Part shown: piece after piece, positions 28,331 through 35,568 of the stretch
Numbering within the stretch: the stretch's first letter is position 1
How the letters are laid out: every line of letters starts with the position of its first letter
Made by a program: the position numbers and the translations under genes
Assembly (NCBI RefSeq): GCF_003640395.1
Contig: NZ_RBZQ01000003.1
Coordinates: 455,908 to 519,907 of the forward strand
Reading direction: 5' to 3'
Source of the DNA: Stutzerimonas urumqiensis
Lineage (GTDB): Bacteria; Pseudomonadota; Gammaproteobacteria; Pseudomonadales; Pseudomonadaceae
DNA: 64,000 bases
Notes under the pieces: model-generated
The model's input: the letters and a program-made list of their open reading frames with translations, nothing else
What the model was told of the DNA's origin: nothing
Database searches by the model: none

Positions 28331-29083
28331 ATGAAGAGCTTGCACAAGGTCCTGCTGGCCGCCGCCATGACCCTCGCCTGCGGCAGCGCGTTCGCCGCCG
28401 AAAAACTGCGCATCGGCACCGAAGGCGCCTACCCACCCTTCAACCTGATCGATGCCAGCGGCAAGGTCGTCGGCTTCGACCTCGACATCGCCCACGCCCT
28501 GTGCGCCAAGATGGAAGTCGAATGTGAAGTGGTCACCTCGGACTGGGACGGCATCATCCCGGCGCTGAACGCCAACAAGTTCGACTTCATCATCGCGTCC
28601 ATGTCGATCACCGACGAGCGTGAGCAGGCGGTCGACTTCACCAAGCCGTACTACACCAACAAGCTGCAGTTCGTGGCGCCCAAGTCGAGCGACTTCAAGA
28701 CCGACAAGGAAAGCCTCGACGGCAAGGTCATCGGTGCGCAGCGCGCGACCATCGCCGGCACCTGGCTGGAAGAGAACCTGGGCGACGTGGTCGAGATCAA
28801 GCTCTACGACACCCAGGAAAACGCCTACCTGGACCTCGCCTCGGGCCGCCTGGATGGCGTGCTGGCCGACAAGTTCGTGCAATGGGAATGGCTCAAGAGC
28901 GAGACCGGCAAAGACTTCGAATTCAAGGGTGAGCCGGTATTCGACAACGACAAGATCGGCATCGCCGTGCGCGAAGGCAACGATGAACTGCGCGAGCGCC
29001 TGAACGCGGCGCTGGACGAGATCGTCGCCGACGGCACCTACAAGCAGATCAACGACAAGTACTTCCCCTTCAGCATTTACTGA
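28331..29083 (+). CDS. Amino-acid ABC transporter substrate-binding protein (Lys/Arg/Orn type)
   Basis: 250-aa periplasmic SBP_bac_3 protein. The start at ATG 28331 (GGAG 10 nt upstream) begins the signal peptide MKSLHKVLLAAAMTLACGSAFA. Motifs: RIGTEGAYPPFNLIDASGKV, GFDLDIAHALCAKMEVECE, SDWDGIIPALNANKFDFI, ITDEREQAVDFTKPYY, close to ArgT/HisJ/AotJ. The Asp/Ser/Arg ligand pattern of basic amino-acid binding appears retained. A GC-rich hairpin follows the gene, commonly seen where the binding protein must be made in excess of the permease. Confidence 0.92.
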   Translation: MKSLHKVLLAAAMTLACGSAFAAEKLRIGTEGAYPPFNLIDASGKVVGFDLDIAHALCAKMEVECEVVTSDWDGIIPALNANKFDFIIASMSITDEREQAVDFTKPYYTNKLQFVAPKSSDFKTDKESLDGKVIGAQRATIAGTWLEENLGDVVEIKLYDTQENAYLDLASGRLDGVLADKFVQWEWLKSETGKDFEFKGEPVFDNDKIGIAVREGNDELRERLNAALDEIVADGTYKQINDKYFPFSIY

Positions 29084-29096
29084 CCTTGCCCGACTG

Positions 29097-29118
29097 ACGC
29101 CCGGCTCCGGCCGGGCGT
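29097..29118 (+). terminator. Intra-operon hairpin between binding protein and permease genes
   Basis: ACGCCCGG/CCGGGCGT stem of 8 bp, 6-nt loop, followed by a weak T-containing tract. Likely a partial terminator or 3' stabiliser that lets the binding protein be expressed above the permeases. Confidence 0.6.
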
Positions 29119-29136
29119 TGGCGTTTCAGAGCAACC

Positions 29137-29832
29137 ATGATTCCCGACCTACACGGATTCGGTGCCGCACTGCTTGCCGGTACCTGGATAACCATTCAAC
29201 TGGCCCTGGCATCGCTTGCCCTCGGGCTGGTGCTGGGCCTGCTCGGCGCCCTCGCCAAGACGTCGCCCTACCCCTTCTTCCGCTGGCTTGGCGGCACCTA
29301 TTCGACCATCGTGCGCGGCGTGCCGGAGCTGCTGTGGGTCCTGCTGATCTACTTCGGCACGGTCAACATGGTTCGCGTACTGGGCGAGTCGCTGGGCATC
29401 GAGCGGCTCGCCCTCAGCCCGTTCGCGGCCGGCACCATCGCGCTGGGACTCTGCTTCGGGGCCTACGCCACCGAGGTATTCCGTGGCGCACTGCTGGCCA
29501 TTCCGAAGGGCCACCGTGAAGCAGGCCTGGCCCTCGGGCTGGGCAAGCGCCGCATCTTCTGGCGGCTGATCCTGCCGCAGATGTGGCGCATCGCGCTGCC
29601 AGGCCTGGGCAACCTGTTCATGATCCTGATGAAAGACACCGCGCTGGTCTCGGTCATCGGCCTGGAAGAGGTCATGCGCACCTCGCAGATCGCGGTGACC
29701 GCGAGCAAGGAGCCGTTCACCTTCTTCCTGGTGGCGGCGCTGATCTACCTGTGCCTGACGATCGTCGCGATGACCGGCATGTACTTTCTCGAACGCCGGG
29801 CCGGGCGCGGCTTCTCCAGGAGCGCGACATGA
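29137..29832 (+). CDS. Amino-acid ABC transporter permease (AotQ/HisQ type)
   Basis: 231-aa inner-membrane permease with about five transmembrane helices and the HisMQ signature: GTWITIQLALASLALGLVLG at the N-terminus, TIVRGVPELLWVLLIYFG, and the EAA loop GLALGLGKRRIFWRLILPQMWRIALPGLGN that contacts the ATPase. Overlaps the second permease (ATGA). Forms a heterodimer with it. Confidence 0.92.
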   Translation: MIPDLHGFGAALLAGTWITIQLALASLALGLVLGLLGALAKTSPYPFFRWLGGTYSTIVRGVPELLWVLLIYFGTVNMVRVLGESLGIERLALSPFAAGTIALGLCFGAYATEVFRGALLAIPKGHREAGLALGLGKRRIFWRLILPQMWRIALPGLGNLFMILMKDTALVSVIGLEEVMRTSQIAVTASKEPFTFFLVAALIYLCLTIVAMTGMYFLERRAGRGFSRSAT

Positions 29833-30518
29833 GCTGGGAACTGTTGATCAAGTGGCTGCCGGACTTCCTCGAGGGGGCCTGGCTCACGCTGCAGCTGGTG
29901 GGTGTATCGGTGATCGCCGGGCTGCTGTTCGCCTTGCCGCTGGGCATTGCACGCGCTTCGCGCCACCCGCTGGTGCGGGCACTTCCCTACGGTTACATCT
30001 TCTTCTTCCGCGGCACGCCGCTGCTGGTCCAGCTGTTTCTGGTCTATTACGGCCTGGCGCAGTTCGAGGTGATACGCCAGAGCTTCCTCTGGACGTATCT
30101 GCGCGATCCGTACTGGTGCGCCGTCATCACCATGACCATGCATACGGCGGCCTATATCGCCGAAATCCTGCGCGGCGCGATCCAATCCGTGCCACAGGGG
30201 GAAGTCGAAGCCGCGCGTGCGCTCGGCATGTCGCGCAGCCAGACGCTCTGGCACATCCTCCTGCCGCGTGCGGCGCGCATCGGCCTGCCGGCCTACAGCA
30301 ACGAGGTGATCCTAATGCTCAAGGCCAGCGCGCTGGCCAGTACCATCACGCTCCTCGAACTGACCGGCATGGCGCGCAAGGTCGCGGCGCGCACCTACAT
30401 GTATGAAGAGATGTTCCTGGTGGCGGGGGTGATCTACCTGATCATCGCCTTCGCCCTGATGCAGGGCTTCAAGCAGCTCGAACGCTGGTTGCGTGTCGAC
30501 GCCTGTCAGGGCCGCTGA
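29829..30518 (+). CDS. Amino-acid ABC transporter permease (AotM/HisM type)
   Basis: 229-aa permease partner. The N-terminal WLPDFLEGAWLTLQLVGVSV, the family motif FFFRGTPLLVQLFLVYYGLAQF, and the EAA loop EAARALGMSRSQTLWHILLPRAARIGLP are present. ATG 29829 overlaps the preceding stop. Nine bp after its stop a GTG-started methyltransferase gene begins, so the latter may share the transcript. Confidence 0.92.
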   Translation: MSWELLIKWLPDFLEGAWLTLQLVGVSVIAGLLFALPLGIARASRHPLVRALPYGYIFFFRGTPLLVQLFLVYYGLAQFEVIRQSFLWTYLRDPYWCAVITMTMHTAAYIAEILRGAIQSVPQGEVEAARALGMSRSQTLWHILLPRAARIGLPAYSNEVILMLKASALASTITLLELTGMARKVAARTYMYEEMFLVAGVIYLIIAFALMQGFKQLERWLRVDACQGR

Positions 30519-30527
30519 GCCGGCATC

Positions 30528-31727
30528 GTGACGTTCACCGAACTCGTCGACCGCTTCCGGGCGGTCGACGCCTTCCTCGTTCAGCATCAAGCGCTGTGGC
30601 GGCCACGACCATTCACATACCGGGTGCTGCCCTGGGAGGCGAGCCACCCGGCGCTCGCCAGCTGGCTACGCGAGCGCACACTGGAACAGGCGGAGGCGGC
30701 GCACCGGGAGCCGACATCGCTGGAGGCACCAGAACCCTTTCCGACGCTGGCACGACAGGCCCTCGAGGCAAGCCGGCTGCCCGAGCTGCCCGTCGCACGG
30801 CTGATCGGCGGTACCGACGAACCACCCGCTGGCGTGCCGGGCCGCAAGTGGCAGCAGGTGCGTGCCTTCGGCGCCCATCTGCCACGCCATGACGGCCCTC
30901 GCCACTGGCTCGACTGGTGCGCAGGCAAGGGGCACCTGGGCCGTCATCTCTGGCAAGAAGGCGACCAACTCACCTGCCTGGAATGGGACCCGGCGCTCTG
31001 CGCCGCCGGCAAAAGCGTGAGTGTTGCGCAGGGGGTTGCGGCGGTTCACCGATGCCAGGATGTGATGGCCGACTCTGCCAGCGAGCTGCTCACCGGCACC
31101 TGGCCTGTCGCCCTGCACGCATGCGGCGACCTGCACGTCCGGTTGATCGAAGCAGCCATCGCAGGACGGGTCGATGCCCTGGCGGTCGCACCCTGCTGCT
31201 ACAACCGAACGCAGGATGAGCACTACCGTCCACGCTCCCAGACGGCGACCCATTCCCCGCTGACGCTTTCGCGCGATGACCTGGGCCTGCCACTGAGCGA
31301 AACCGTGACGGCCGGCGCACGGGAACGTCGCCAGCGCGACCAATCGATGGCCTGGCGGCTGGCGTTCGATCACCTGCAGCGTCAGCTGCGCAAACAGGAC
31401 AGCTACCTGCCGACTCCTTCCCTGCCTGTCGCCTGGCTGAAGCAGCCCTTCGCCCGCTACTGCGAGCATCTGGCACAGCTGAAGGGTCTGGCCGTGCCCC
31501 ACGCCCAGGATTGGCAACGACTCGAAGCCATCGGCTGGCGACGCCTGGCCGAAGTACGCAACCTCGAGCTGGTGCGCGGATTGTTTCGCCGTCCCCTGGA
31601 AACCTGGCTACTGCTCGATCGCGCACTGCTGCTGGCCGAGAACGGCTATGAGGTGCTGCTCGGCACCTTCTGCCCCTCCCGCCTCACACCCCGCAACGCC
31701 ATGCTTGTCGCCCGACGGATTCGATAA
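30528..31727 (+). CDS. SAM-dependent methyltransferase-domain protein
   Basis: 399-aa cytosolic protein. A class I methyltransferase core in the middle (WLDWCAGKGHLGRHLWQ as the SAM glycine motif, LTCLEWDPALCAAGK, then LHACGDLHVRLIEAA and VAPCCYNRTQDEHYRP) fits the Methyltransf_32-type proteins. The N- and C-terminal parts (VLPWEASHP; LEAIGWRRLAEVRNLELVRGLFRRPLE) are conserved in pseudomonad homologues as far as I recall. GTG start at 30528 chosen because it closely follows the permease stop. Substrate unknown. Confidence 0.8.
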   Translation: MTFTELVDRFRAVDAFLVQHQALWRPRPFTYRVLPWEASHPALASWLRERTLEQAEAAHREPTSLEAPEPFPTLARQALEASRLPELPVARLIGGTDEPPAGVPGRKWQQVRAFGAHLPRHDGPRHWLDWCAGKGHLGRHLWQEGDQLTCLEWDPALCAAGKSVSVAQGVAAVHRCQDVMADSASELLTGTWPVALHACGDLHVRLIEAAIAGRVDALAVAPCCYNRTQDEHYRPRSQTATHSPLTLSRDDLGLPLSETVTAGARERRQRDQSMAWRLAFDHLQRQLRKQDSYLPTPSLPVAWLKQPFARYCEHLAQLKGLAVPHAQDWQRLEAIGWRRLAEVRNLELVRGLFRRPLETWLLLDRALLLAENGYEVLLGTFCPSRLTPRNAMLVARRIR

Positions 31728-31745
31728 AGGCAGGCAACTCAACGG

Positions 31746-31773
31746 TTTACTCCGCTCGCCCACTCGCTATAAT
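31746..31773 (+). promoter_or_regulatory. Promoter of tRNA-Thr
   Basis: Consensus TATAAT at 31768-31773 with TTTACT at 31746-31751, 16-nt spacer; initiation would fall just before the mature tRNA 5' end at 31786. The -35 half is weaker than the -10. Confidence 0.7.
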
Positions 31774-31785
31774 GGCGCCCTTCTT

Positions 31786-31861
<76 letters not shown>

Positions 31862-31870
31862 TAAAAATCA

Positions 31871-31900
31871 AAGGCTTACGCGAAAGCGTAGGCCTTTTTT
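31871..31900 (+). terminator. Rho-independent terminator after tRNA-Thr (island-borne)
   Basis: Stem AAGGCTTACGC/GCGTAGGCCTT with a GAAA loop and six T's. It lies inside the island, so it supplies the terminator to the rebuilt tRNA gene. A different terminator of equal layout follows attR. Confidence 0.9.
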
Positions 31901-31919
31901 GTTGGCAAAATTTGGCTTG

Positions 31920-31956
31920 GGGTAGGATTGGGGTAGGGATTTGACACCCCCTACCC
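31920..31956. repeat. Left-end GGGTAGGG repeats (putative integrase arm sites)
   Basis: GGGTAGGA at 31920 and GGGTAGGG at 31931 start 11 bp apart; an inverted copy CCCTACCC lies at 31949-31956. Four direct copies of the same octamer lie near the right end. Matching motifs at both ends beside an integrase are what arm-type binding sites look like. Confidence 0.6.
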
Positions 31957-32222
31957 AGCTGGTTAGAAAAATTTCGCGTCGCCCATATACCGTTCGTCTT
32001 GAATTTATCGTGGCCCAGGTCATCTTGGCGCGAATTTCCTAGCTACCCTAAAATCGCCAGGCGCATTCTTAGTCATCTTGAAGGCCATTCATGGCGAAGG
32101 CCTTTTCCGCCCGAATGCCGTAAAGTAGGGTCTTGCACAGCCCATGAGAGCTGAATAGTGTGAATGAGCGGGTCAACAGACCTGACTCCAGGATCACTAG
32201 CACCATGAGGCAACTCGTTATG

Positions 32223-32347
32223 GTGGCTGTATGCGGGGCGCTTCGGCGCGCCGAGTTCCTTGAGTCTCGGTCTTCCACACCCGTATGCAGCCGCCACCCC
32301 TCGTGTGGAAGCGATAGGTGGCTGCCTCTAAAACTCAAGAGGTCACC
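32223..32347 (+). promoter_or_regulatory. Candidate structured 5' leader with RBS-sequestering hairpin and competing stems
   Basis: Reading the + strand as RNA: 32225-32237 pairs continuously with 32280-32292 (13 bp, two G-U). Inside lie GCGC-UUCG-GCGC (32238-32249 region) and CCGAG/CUCGG (32251-32270). CCUCU (32325-32329 region) with AGAGG (32338-32342), extended by GGUG/CACC (32317-32320/32344-32347), would bury the Shine-Dalgarno AAGAGG of the gene starting at 32350. The segment 32287-32292 (GCAGCC) can pair either upstream or with GGCUGC at 32320-32325, giving two exclusive folds. No family recognised. Confidence 0.5.
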
Positions 32348-32349
32348 CT

Positions 32350-32637
32350 ATGCGCCAGAGCAACTCATCCCCGGGTTTTACCCCGCTACATGCCGACGAG
32401 CACAACAGCCTGCTTGGCTATCGAAGCGATGCCCAAGCAGCCGAGCTCTATGATGAAGCCATGCAGCGACAGCATGCCGCCTTAGGCCTACTCTGCGCGC
32501 TCAGTGGTACATCCATTTTGAATGAGCTTTCAGACGAGCCACTAGGTGGATGCATGCAAGCGATTCGACTGCTGTGTAGCGATGCAGCAGGGCTGTACAC
32601 AGCAGCATGGGAGAGCATGCTGCGAGGCGCCGCCTAA
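32350..32637 (+). CDS. Hypothetical protein (95 aa) behind structured leader
   Basis: Small soluble protein starting MRQSNSSPGFTPLHADEHN, then mostly helical (SDAQAAELYDEAMQRQHAALGLLCALSGTSIL; GGCMQAIRLLCSDAAGLYTAAWESML). The ATG lies 8 nt after GAGG, itself inside a predicted hairpin. The Ala/Leu-rich body resembles short accessory proteins of pseudomonad islands, but I cannot name a family. It is the first gene inside the island's left end and is separated from the XRE gene by 150 bp including a C11 tract. Confidence 0.6.
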   Translation: MRQSNSSPGFTPLHADEHNSLLGYRSDAQAAELYDEAMQRQHAALGLLCALSGTSILNELSDEPLGGCMQAIRLLCSDAAGLYTAAWESMLRGAA

Positions 32638-32736
32638 AGCACAGTGACCTCGGGCAAGGGGTGCAGCTCATCTCATCCGCCCGGGCTCCAAGCCAGGCCC
32701 TCACAACACTCTAGTAACTGGGCAATATTCGGAGCG

Positions 32737-32747
32737 CCCCCCCCCCC
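32737..32747. repeat. Homopolymer tract C11
   Basis: Eleven consecutive C between the 95-aa gene and the XRE regulator gene. It is outside any supported coding region. Potentially slippage-prone, or a sequencing artefact. Confidence 0.7.
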
Positions 32748-32785
32748 GGAGCGAACCGCGCGTCCATTTTCAAAAGGGACAGGTG

Positions 32786-33064
32786 TTACTCACCTGACCC
32801 TTTTGAAACCGAAAGCTCATCTTCAAATCGCTGCACAAACTCAACAAGACCGATGTTCAGCGCAATGCAGATATCGCGCAGCTGAACAAGATCGAGACGA
32901 CGCAGACCGCGCTCGATGTCGCTCGCGAAAGACTGCGGACGTTCAAGCGCCTGAGCAAACTGCATCTGGGTCAAACCAGCCTCCACCCTGCACTGCTTCA
33001 GCAGCCTGAGCAGCACCAGATTTTCTTCTCGATACACCGACTTTTCCAACGGGGACCACCTCAC
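32786..33064 (-). CDS. XRE-family helix-turn-helix regulator
   Basis: 92-aa Cro/CI-type DNA-binding protein. LVLLRLLKQCRVEAGLTQMQFAQALERPQSFASDIERGLRRLDLVQLRDICIALNI contains the five-helix HTH_XRE core. The start is uncertain: the longest frame begins at a GTG (33064) without a ribosome site, while a TTG five codons in has GAGGTGG correctly spaced. It is divergent from the 33160 gene. Three GATTATC repeats in the shared 95-bp gap are plausible operators. Confidence 0.8.
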   Translation of the reverse strand: MRWSPLEKSVYREENLVLLRLLKQCRVEAGLTQMQFAQALERPQSFASDIERGLRRLDLVQLRDICIALNIGLVEFVQRFEDELSVSKGSGE

Positions 33065-33067
33065 AGC

Positions 33068-33138
33068 TTGACAGTCTGCAAGGGTATATCTAATCTACAG
33101 TTATCGGATTATCAGTTACTCCGATTATCCTGATTATC
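33068..33138 (+). promoter_or_regulatory. Promoter and GATTATC operator-like repeats
   Basis: TTGACA at 33068-33073 and TAATCT at 33091-33096, 17-nt spacer, point toward the 33160 gene. GATTATC occurs at 33107, 33123 and 33132, within the predicted 5' untranslated region, placed to let the adjacent XRE protein block transcription. Sites and regulator pairing are inference. Confidence 0.45.
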
Positions 33139-33159
33139 CCTTTTTCAAGGAATCACTCG

Positions 33160-33651
33160 ATGAACACCACGGCACAACCCTCTTCCCCAAGCCCGAAGCT
33201 TCAGCTCACGTTGAACAAGCAAACGCTAGAAATCCACATGGAGCTGAACGCTCTACTCACCTCCTTCGGCGCACCAACCGACTTGGCCCAGGTTGCCGCT
33301 ACGGCATGGGAACGCGATCTGCTGATCGAAGATGACACTGAATCTAAATCCACGCTGCACTACCTGCCGGCCCGACTGATTCCAGCGTTCATTGATCAGA
33401 TCCTTGATCAACTGAGCGTTGAGAGTAGCGCGGCTGCCATCCAGTTCAGGGATGGCTTCCGTGCACTAGGGGCAAGCACCAACAAGCTCATCACGCTGAC
33501 GCAGACCAACAGGCCCGAAGTGCTCGACCTCATGCAGCAATGGATGGAAATGGCCCCGGCCAGCTATGCACTGCACGAACTCATCGCTGCGCAATTTAAG
33601 CGCTCGACAGCCTTTGCCCCGAACCCAGCCACCACCCAAGGGGGCCAGTAA
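33160..33651 (+). CDS. Hypothetical island protein (163 aa)
   Basis: Soluble protein with no recognised domain. ATG 33160 follows AAGGAATCACTCG. Body: LQLTLNKQTLEIHMELNALLTSFGAPTDLAQVAATAWERDLL, then a Leu/Ile/Gln-rich helical second half. It ends in a Pro/Thr/Gly tail (PNPATTQGGQ). The next gene begins 4 bp later, so the two are co-transcribed; both are downstream of the GATTATC repeats. Probably regulatory or structural in the island's life cycle, without direct evidence. Confidence 0.65.
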   Translation: MNTTAQPSSPSPKLQLTLNKQTLEIHMELNALLTSFGAPTDLAQVAATAWERDLLIEDDTESKSTLHYLPARLIPAFIDQILDQLSVESSAAAIQFRDGFRALGASTNKLITLTQTNRPEVLDLMQQWMEMAPASYALHELIAAQFKRSTAFAPNPATTQGGQ

Positions 33652-33655
33652 TCCG

Positions 33656-34387
33656 ATGCGCACATCCAAAATCAAAATTCAGGGGCTGACTATCCCTTAT
33701 CTGATCGGCAGCGACAGTGAGCGCTACTGGCCAATGCGGCCGATATGCGAAGCAATGGGGCTGAACTGGCACTCTCAAGCAGCCAAGATGCATCCCCCTC
33801 GATACAGCCCTCGTGAGCATGATGTATCCCTGCCAGGCCAGCCTCTTATGAAGCGGGCGCTGTGCCTGCCCCAGTCAGAGTTTGAGTTCTGGCTGAAAAG
33901 CTTGAGCTCGCGCAAGGTGTCCCCAGTCGTTCGGCGGCATCTCGATCAGTTACGCACTCACTTTTTTGGCGGAACAACGACTGTGGAGGAACAGCCCCCA
34001 GTGCCAGCAACAGCTGCTGCGTCAGTAGTCCTGAACCGAATTCTGAACTGGCGAGCGCAGCAGACAGCCCCATCTAACCGCCCGGAACTGCTCAAACAGA
34101 TTGCCGACCAATTCCGAGAGAAGAACGGTTTTGAAATTGCCGCAGTCCAAGACCATCAACTGCGTGCATCAGTCGCATCGCTCAGCACGATCATCTATCA
34201 GCATGATCGCTTGAAGACACCAAGCCAGATGCCGATTTCGCAGCGTGTCGATGCGATCATCAAATCCATTGTTGATGCCCGCCCCCAACGCATCCATCTG
34301 CTCGACGCAGACTTTGCGGCACTGATGTGCGGTGTCGAGCTTGAGCAGCAGCACCACAGCAGCATCGCTCAACAGGGGAAACCCTAG
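33656..34387 (+). CDS. P22 antirepressor N-terminal domain protein
   Basis: 243 aa. Residues about 10-85 resemble the phage P22_AR_N domain: YWPMRPICEAMGLNWHSQAAKM, then LCLPQSEFEFWLKSL. This domain is found in phage antirepressors that inactivate CI-like repressors. The C-terminal part (RILNWRAQQTA, LLKQIADQFREKNGFEIAAVQDHQL) is unassigned. Start ATG 33656 lies 4 bp after the preceding stop; no strong ribosome site, suggesting coupling. Proximity to an XRE regulator fits a repressor/antirepressor switch, an inference. Confidence 0.75.
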   Translation: MRTSKIKIQGLTIPYLIGSDSERYWPMRPICEAMGLNWHSQAAKMHPPRYSPREHDVSLPGQPLMKRALCLPQSEFEFWLKSLSSRKVSPVVRRHLDQLRTHFFGGTTTVEEQPPVPATAAASVVLNRILNWRAQQTAPSNRPELLKQIADQFREKNGFEIAAVQDHQLRASVASLSTIIYQHDRLKTPSQMPISQRVDAIIKSIVDARPQRIHLLDADFAALMCGVELEQQHHSSIAQQGKP

Positions 34388-34484
34388 GGCATTGGCGCCC
34401 CCGACCTGTAGCTCCTTTCGCGAACGACTTGACTGCTGGCAGGCTGGACGTCGCCAGGCGGGTCGAGAAGACCATCGAGAAACC

Positions 34485-34883
34485 ATGGACGCATTGAACG
34501 AAATTACTGACTTGCTGTACGCAATGGGCGAGCCCATGCACGGCAGTGCCATGAGCGACGAAGAGGCTCTTGCCTATGCCAGACGGCATTTCCCCTACGG
34601 CAATTACTGCCTGGTGCGGGACTGGATCTGGGTGACGCTCGATGTCACTGAGGAGCAGCGTCTGCAACTGGTACAGACTCAGCGCGAACCCGCCCTGATC
34701 TATGCGCACACCGTGGTCTATGACAGCGAGCGGCGCTGGGATGTTGGTGACTTCGTACGGACATCGCTGCTGCACCAGTTCCACGAAGGGTTCCATTTCA
34801 AAACGCTAAACACCCTCTACTTGCTACTGGGCCCTGGTACACGCAAATATGCCAAGGCTGAAACCGTAGCCCGCATTGTCTGA
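34485..34883 (+). CDS. Conserved-looking hypothetical protein (132 aa)
   Basis: Begins MDALNEITDLLYAMGEPMHG and contains EEALAYARRHFPYGNYCLVRDWIWVTLDVTEEQ and RRWDVGDFVRTSLLHQFHEGFHFKTLNTLYLLLGPG, an alpha/beta protein with many aromatic residues. It may belong to one of the small pseudomonad-island DUF families, but I cannot name it securely. ATG 34485 gives a compact start with GAGA upstream; longer frames would begin in unstructured sequence. The unusual 32-bp palindromic array starts 24 bp after its stop. Confidence 0.6.
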   Translation: MDALNEITDLLYAMGEPMHGSAMSDEEALAYARRHFPYGNYCLVRDWIWVTLDVTEEQRLQLVQTQREPALIYAHTVVYDSERRWDVGDFVRTSLLHQFHEGFHFKTLNTLYLLLGPGTRKYAKAETVARIV

Positions 34884-34907
34884 CCGCATCTGAGCACTCA
34901 CCCGCCT

Positions 34908-35090
34908 GCGACATAGCCTGCGTGTCGCAGGCAGGACTTACGACACTCTGGGAGTATCACAGGGCACCGATGCGACACGCATTGGCTGTCGCAAACTCTC
35001 GCTGCGACACACTGGCCATGTCGCATGCACCGGCTGCGATACACCTTGCATATCGCACATGCGGCTTGCGACACCCTTGCTGTGCCGAAA
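34908..35090. repeat. Array of 12 alternating 7-bp half-sites, strict 16-bp step (six 32-bp units)
   Basis: TGCGACA-type half-sites start at 34908, 34940, 34972, 35004, 35036, 35068; inverted TGTCGCA-type half-sites start at 34924, 34956, 34988, 35020, 35052, 35084. Every interval is exactly 16 bp, giving six units of 7+9+7+9 bp. Four left and three right half-sites are exact. Unit 5 is TGCGATA...TATCGCA, changed on both arms so the palindrome is kept. Unit 1 extends to perfect 10-bp arms. The 9-bp spacers are unrelated. Not a CRISPR (too short, alternating orientation). Function unknown. Confidence 0.85.
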
Positions 35091-35299
35091 GTGGCATTGG
35101 CAGTGCCTGATGAGGCGCCGAAAGCAGCCGTAACTGGCACTGCTCATATTGGTTATATTCCGATAGTAAACCATTAAATATCAGTCACTTAATCGGAAAA
35201 CTCATAACCAAATCACCTGCCACTGGCCAGCATTTTTGAATGCGCCGATTTCTGTTGCATCGACGATATGCAGCTTCGTGCTGCCGAGCTCGCCCCTTC

Positions 35300-35555
35300 A
35301 GCGCCATGGCGCTGGCTGCGTTTTGATTTTGATGACAAAAGGCTTGCGCGCGCTTTTGCTCACGGCGCACGCTGAATGTAGATGAAGCGTGTCGCGTGAG
35401 TGAGAGCGCGCACCTCTTACTCGCGGCGCGAGTAAGAGGGCGTTGTGGCAGTTCGGACGGAACGAGAAAAAACGAAGCGAAGGCGTAGTGCATTTCAGTG
35501 TAGGCCGAACTGACACAACGCCTTTCGCGAAGCGGCTTAGCTTTGTCATCAAAAC
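35300..35555. repeat. Cluster of nested inverted repeats upstream of recombinase gene
   Basis: Outer 13-bp pair TTTTGATGACAAA at 35327-35339 and its complement at 35542-35554. Inside: an imperfect 14-bp pair 35359-35372/35387-35400; a 27-bp palindrome 35413-35439 with perfect 12-bp arms (CCTCTTACTCGC); and an 18-bp pair 35439-35456/35505-35522 with one mismatch. A perfect 14-bp palindrome AGCGCCATGGCGCT lies at 35300. No gene fits here; suited to cruciform or RNA-hairpin formation or recombinase binding. Confidence 0.8.
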
Positions 35556-35568
35556 AACAAGAAGAGAG

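Noticed and set aside
32069..32338. 89-codon minus-strand frame at the island's left end
   Set aside because: It lies across the predicted structured leader and shows no recognisable protein features or ribosome site.
34908..35090. CRISPR array
   Set aside because: Repeats are 7 bp and alternate in orientation, spacers are 9 bp, and there are no cas genes.
34922..35174. Short frames on both strands within the 32-bp array
   Set aside because: They merely read through the periodic heptamers; the conserved 16-bp step (not a multiple of 3) argues against coding selection.
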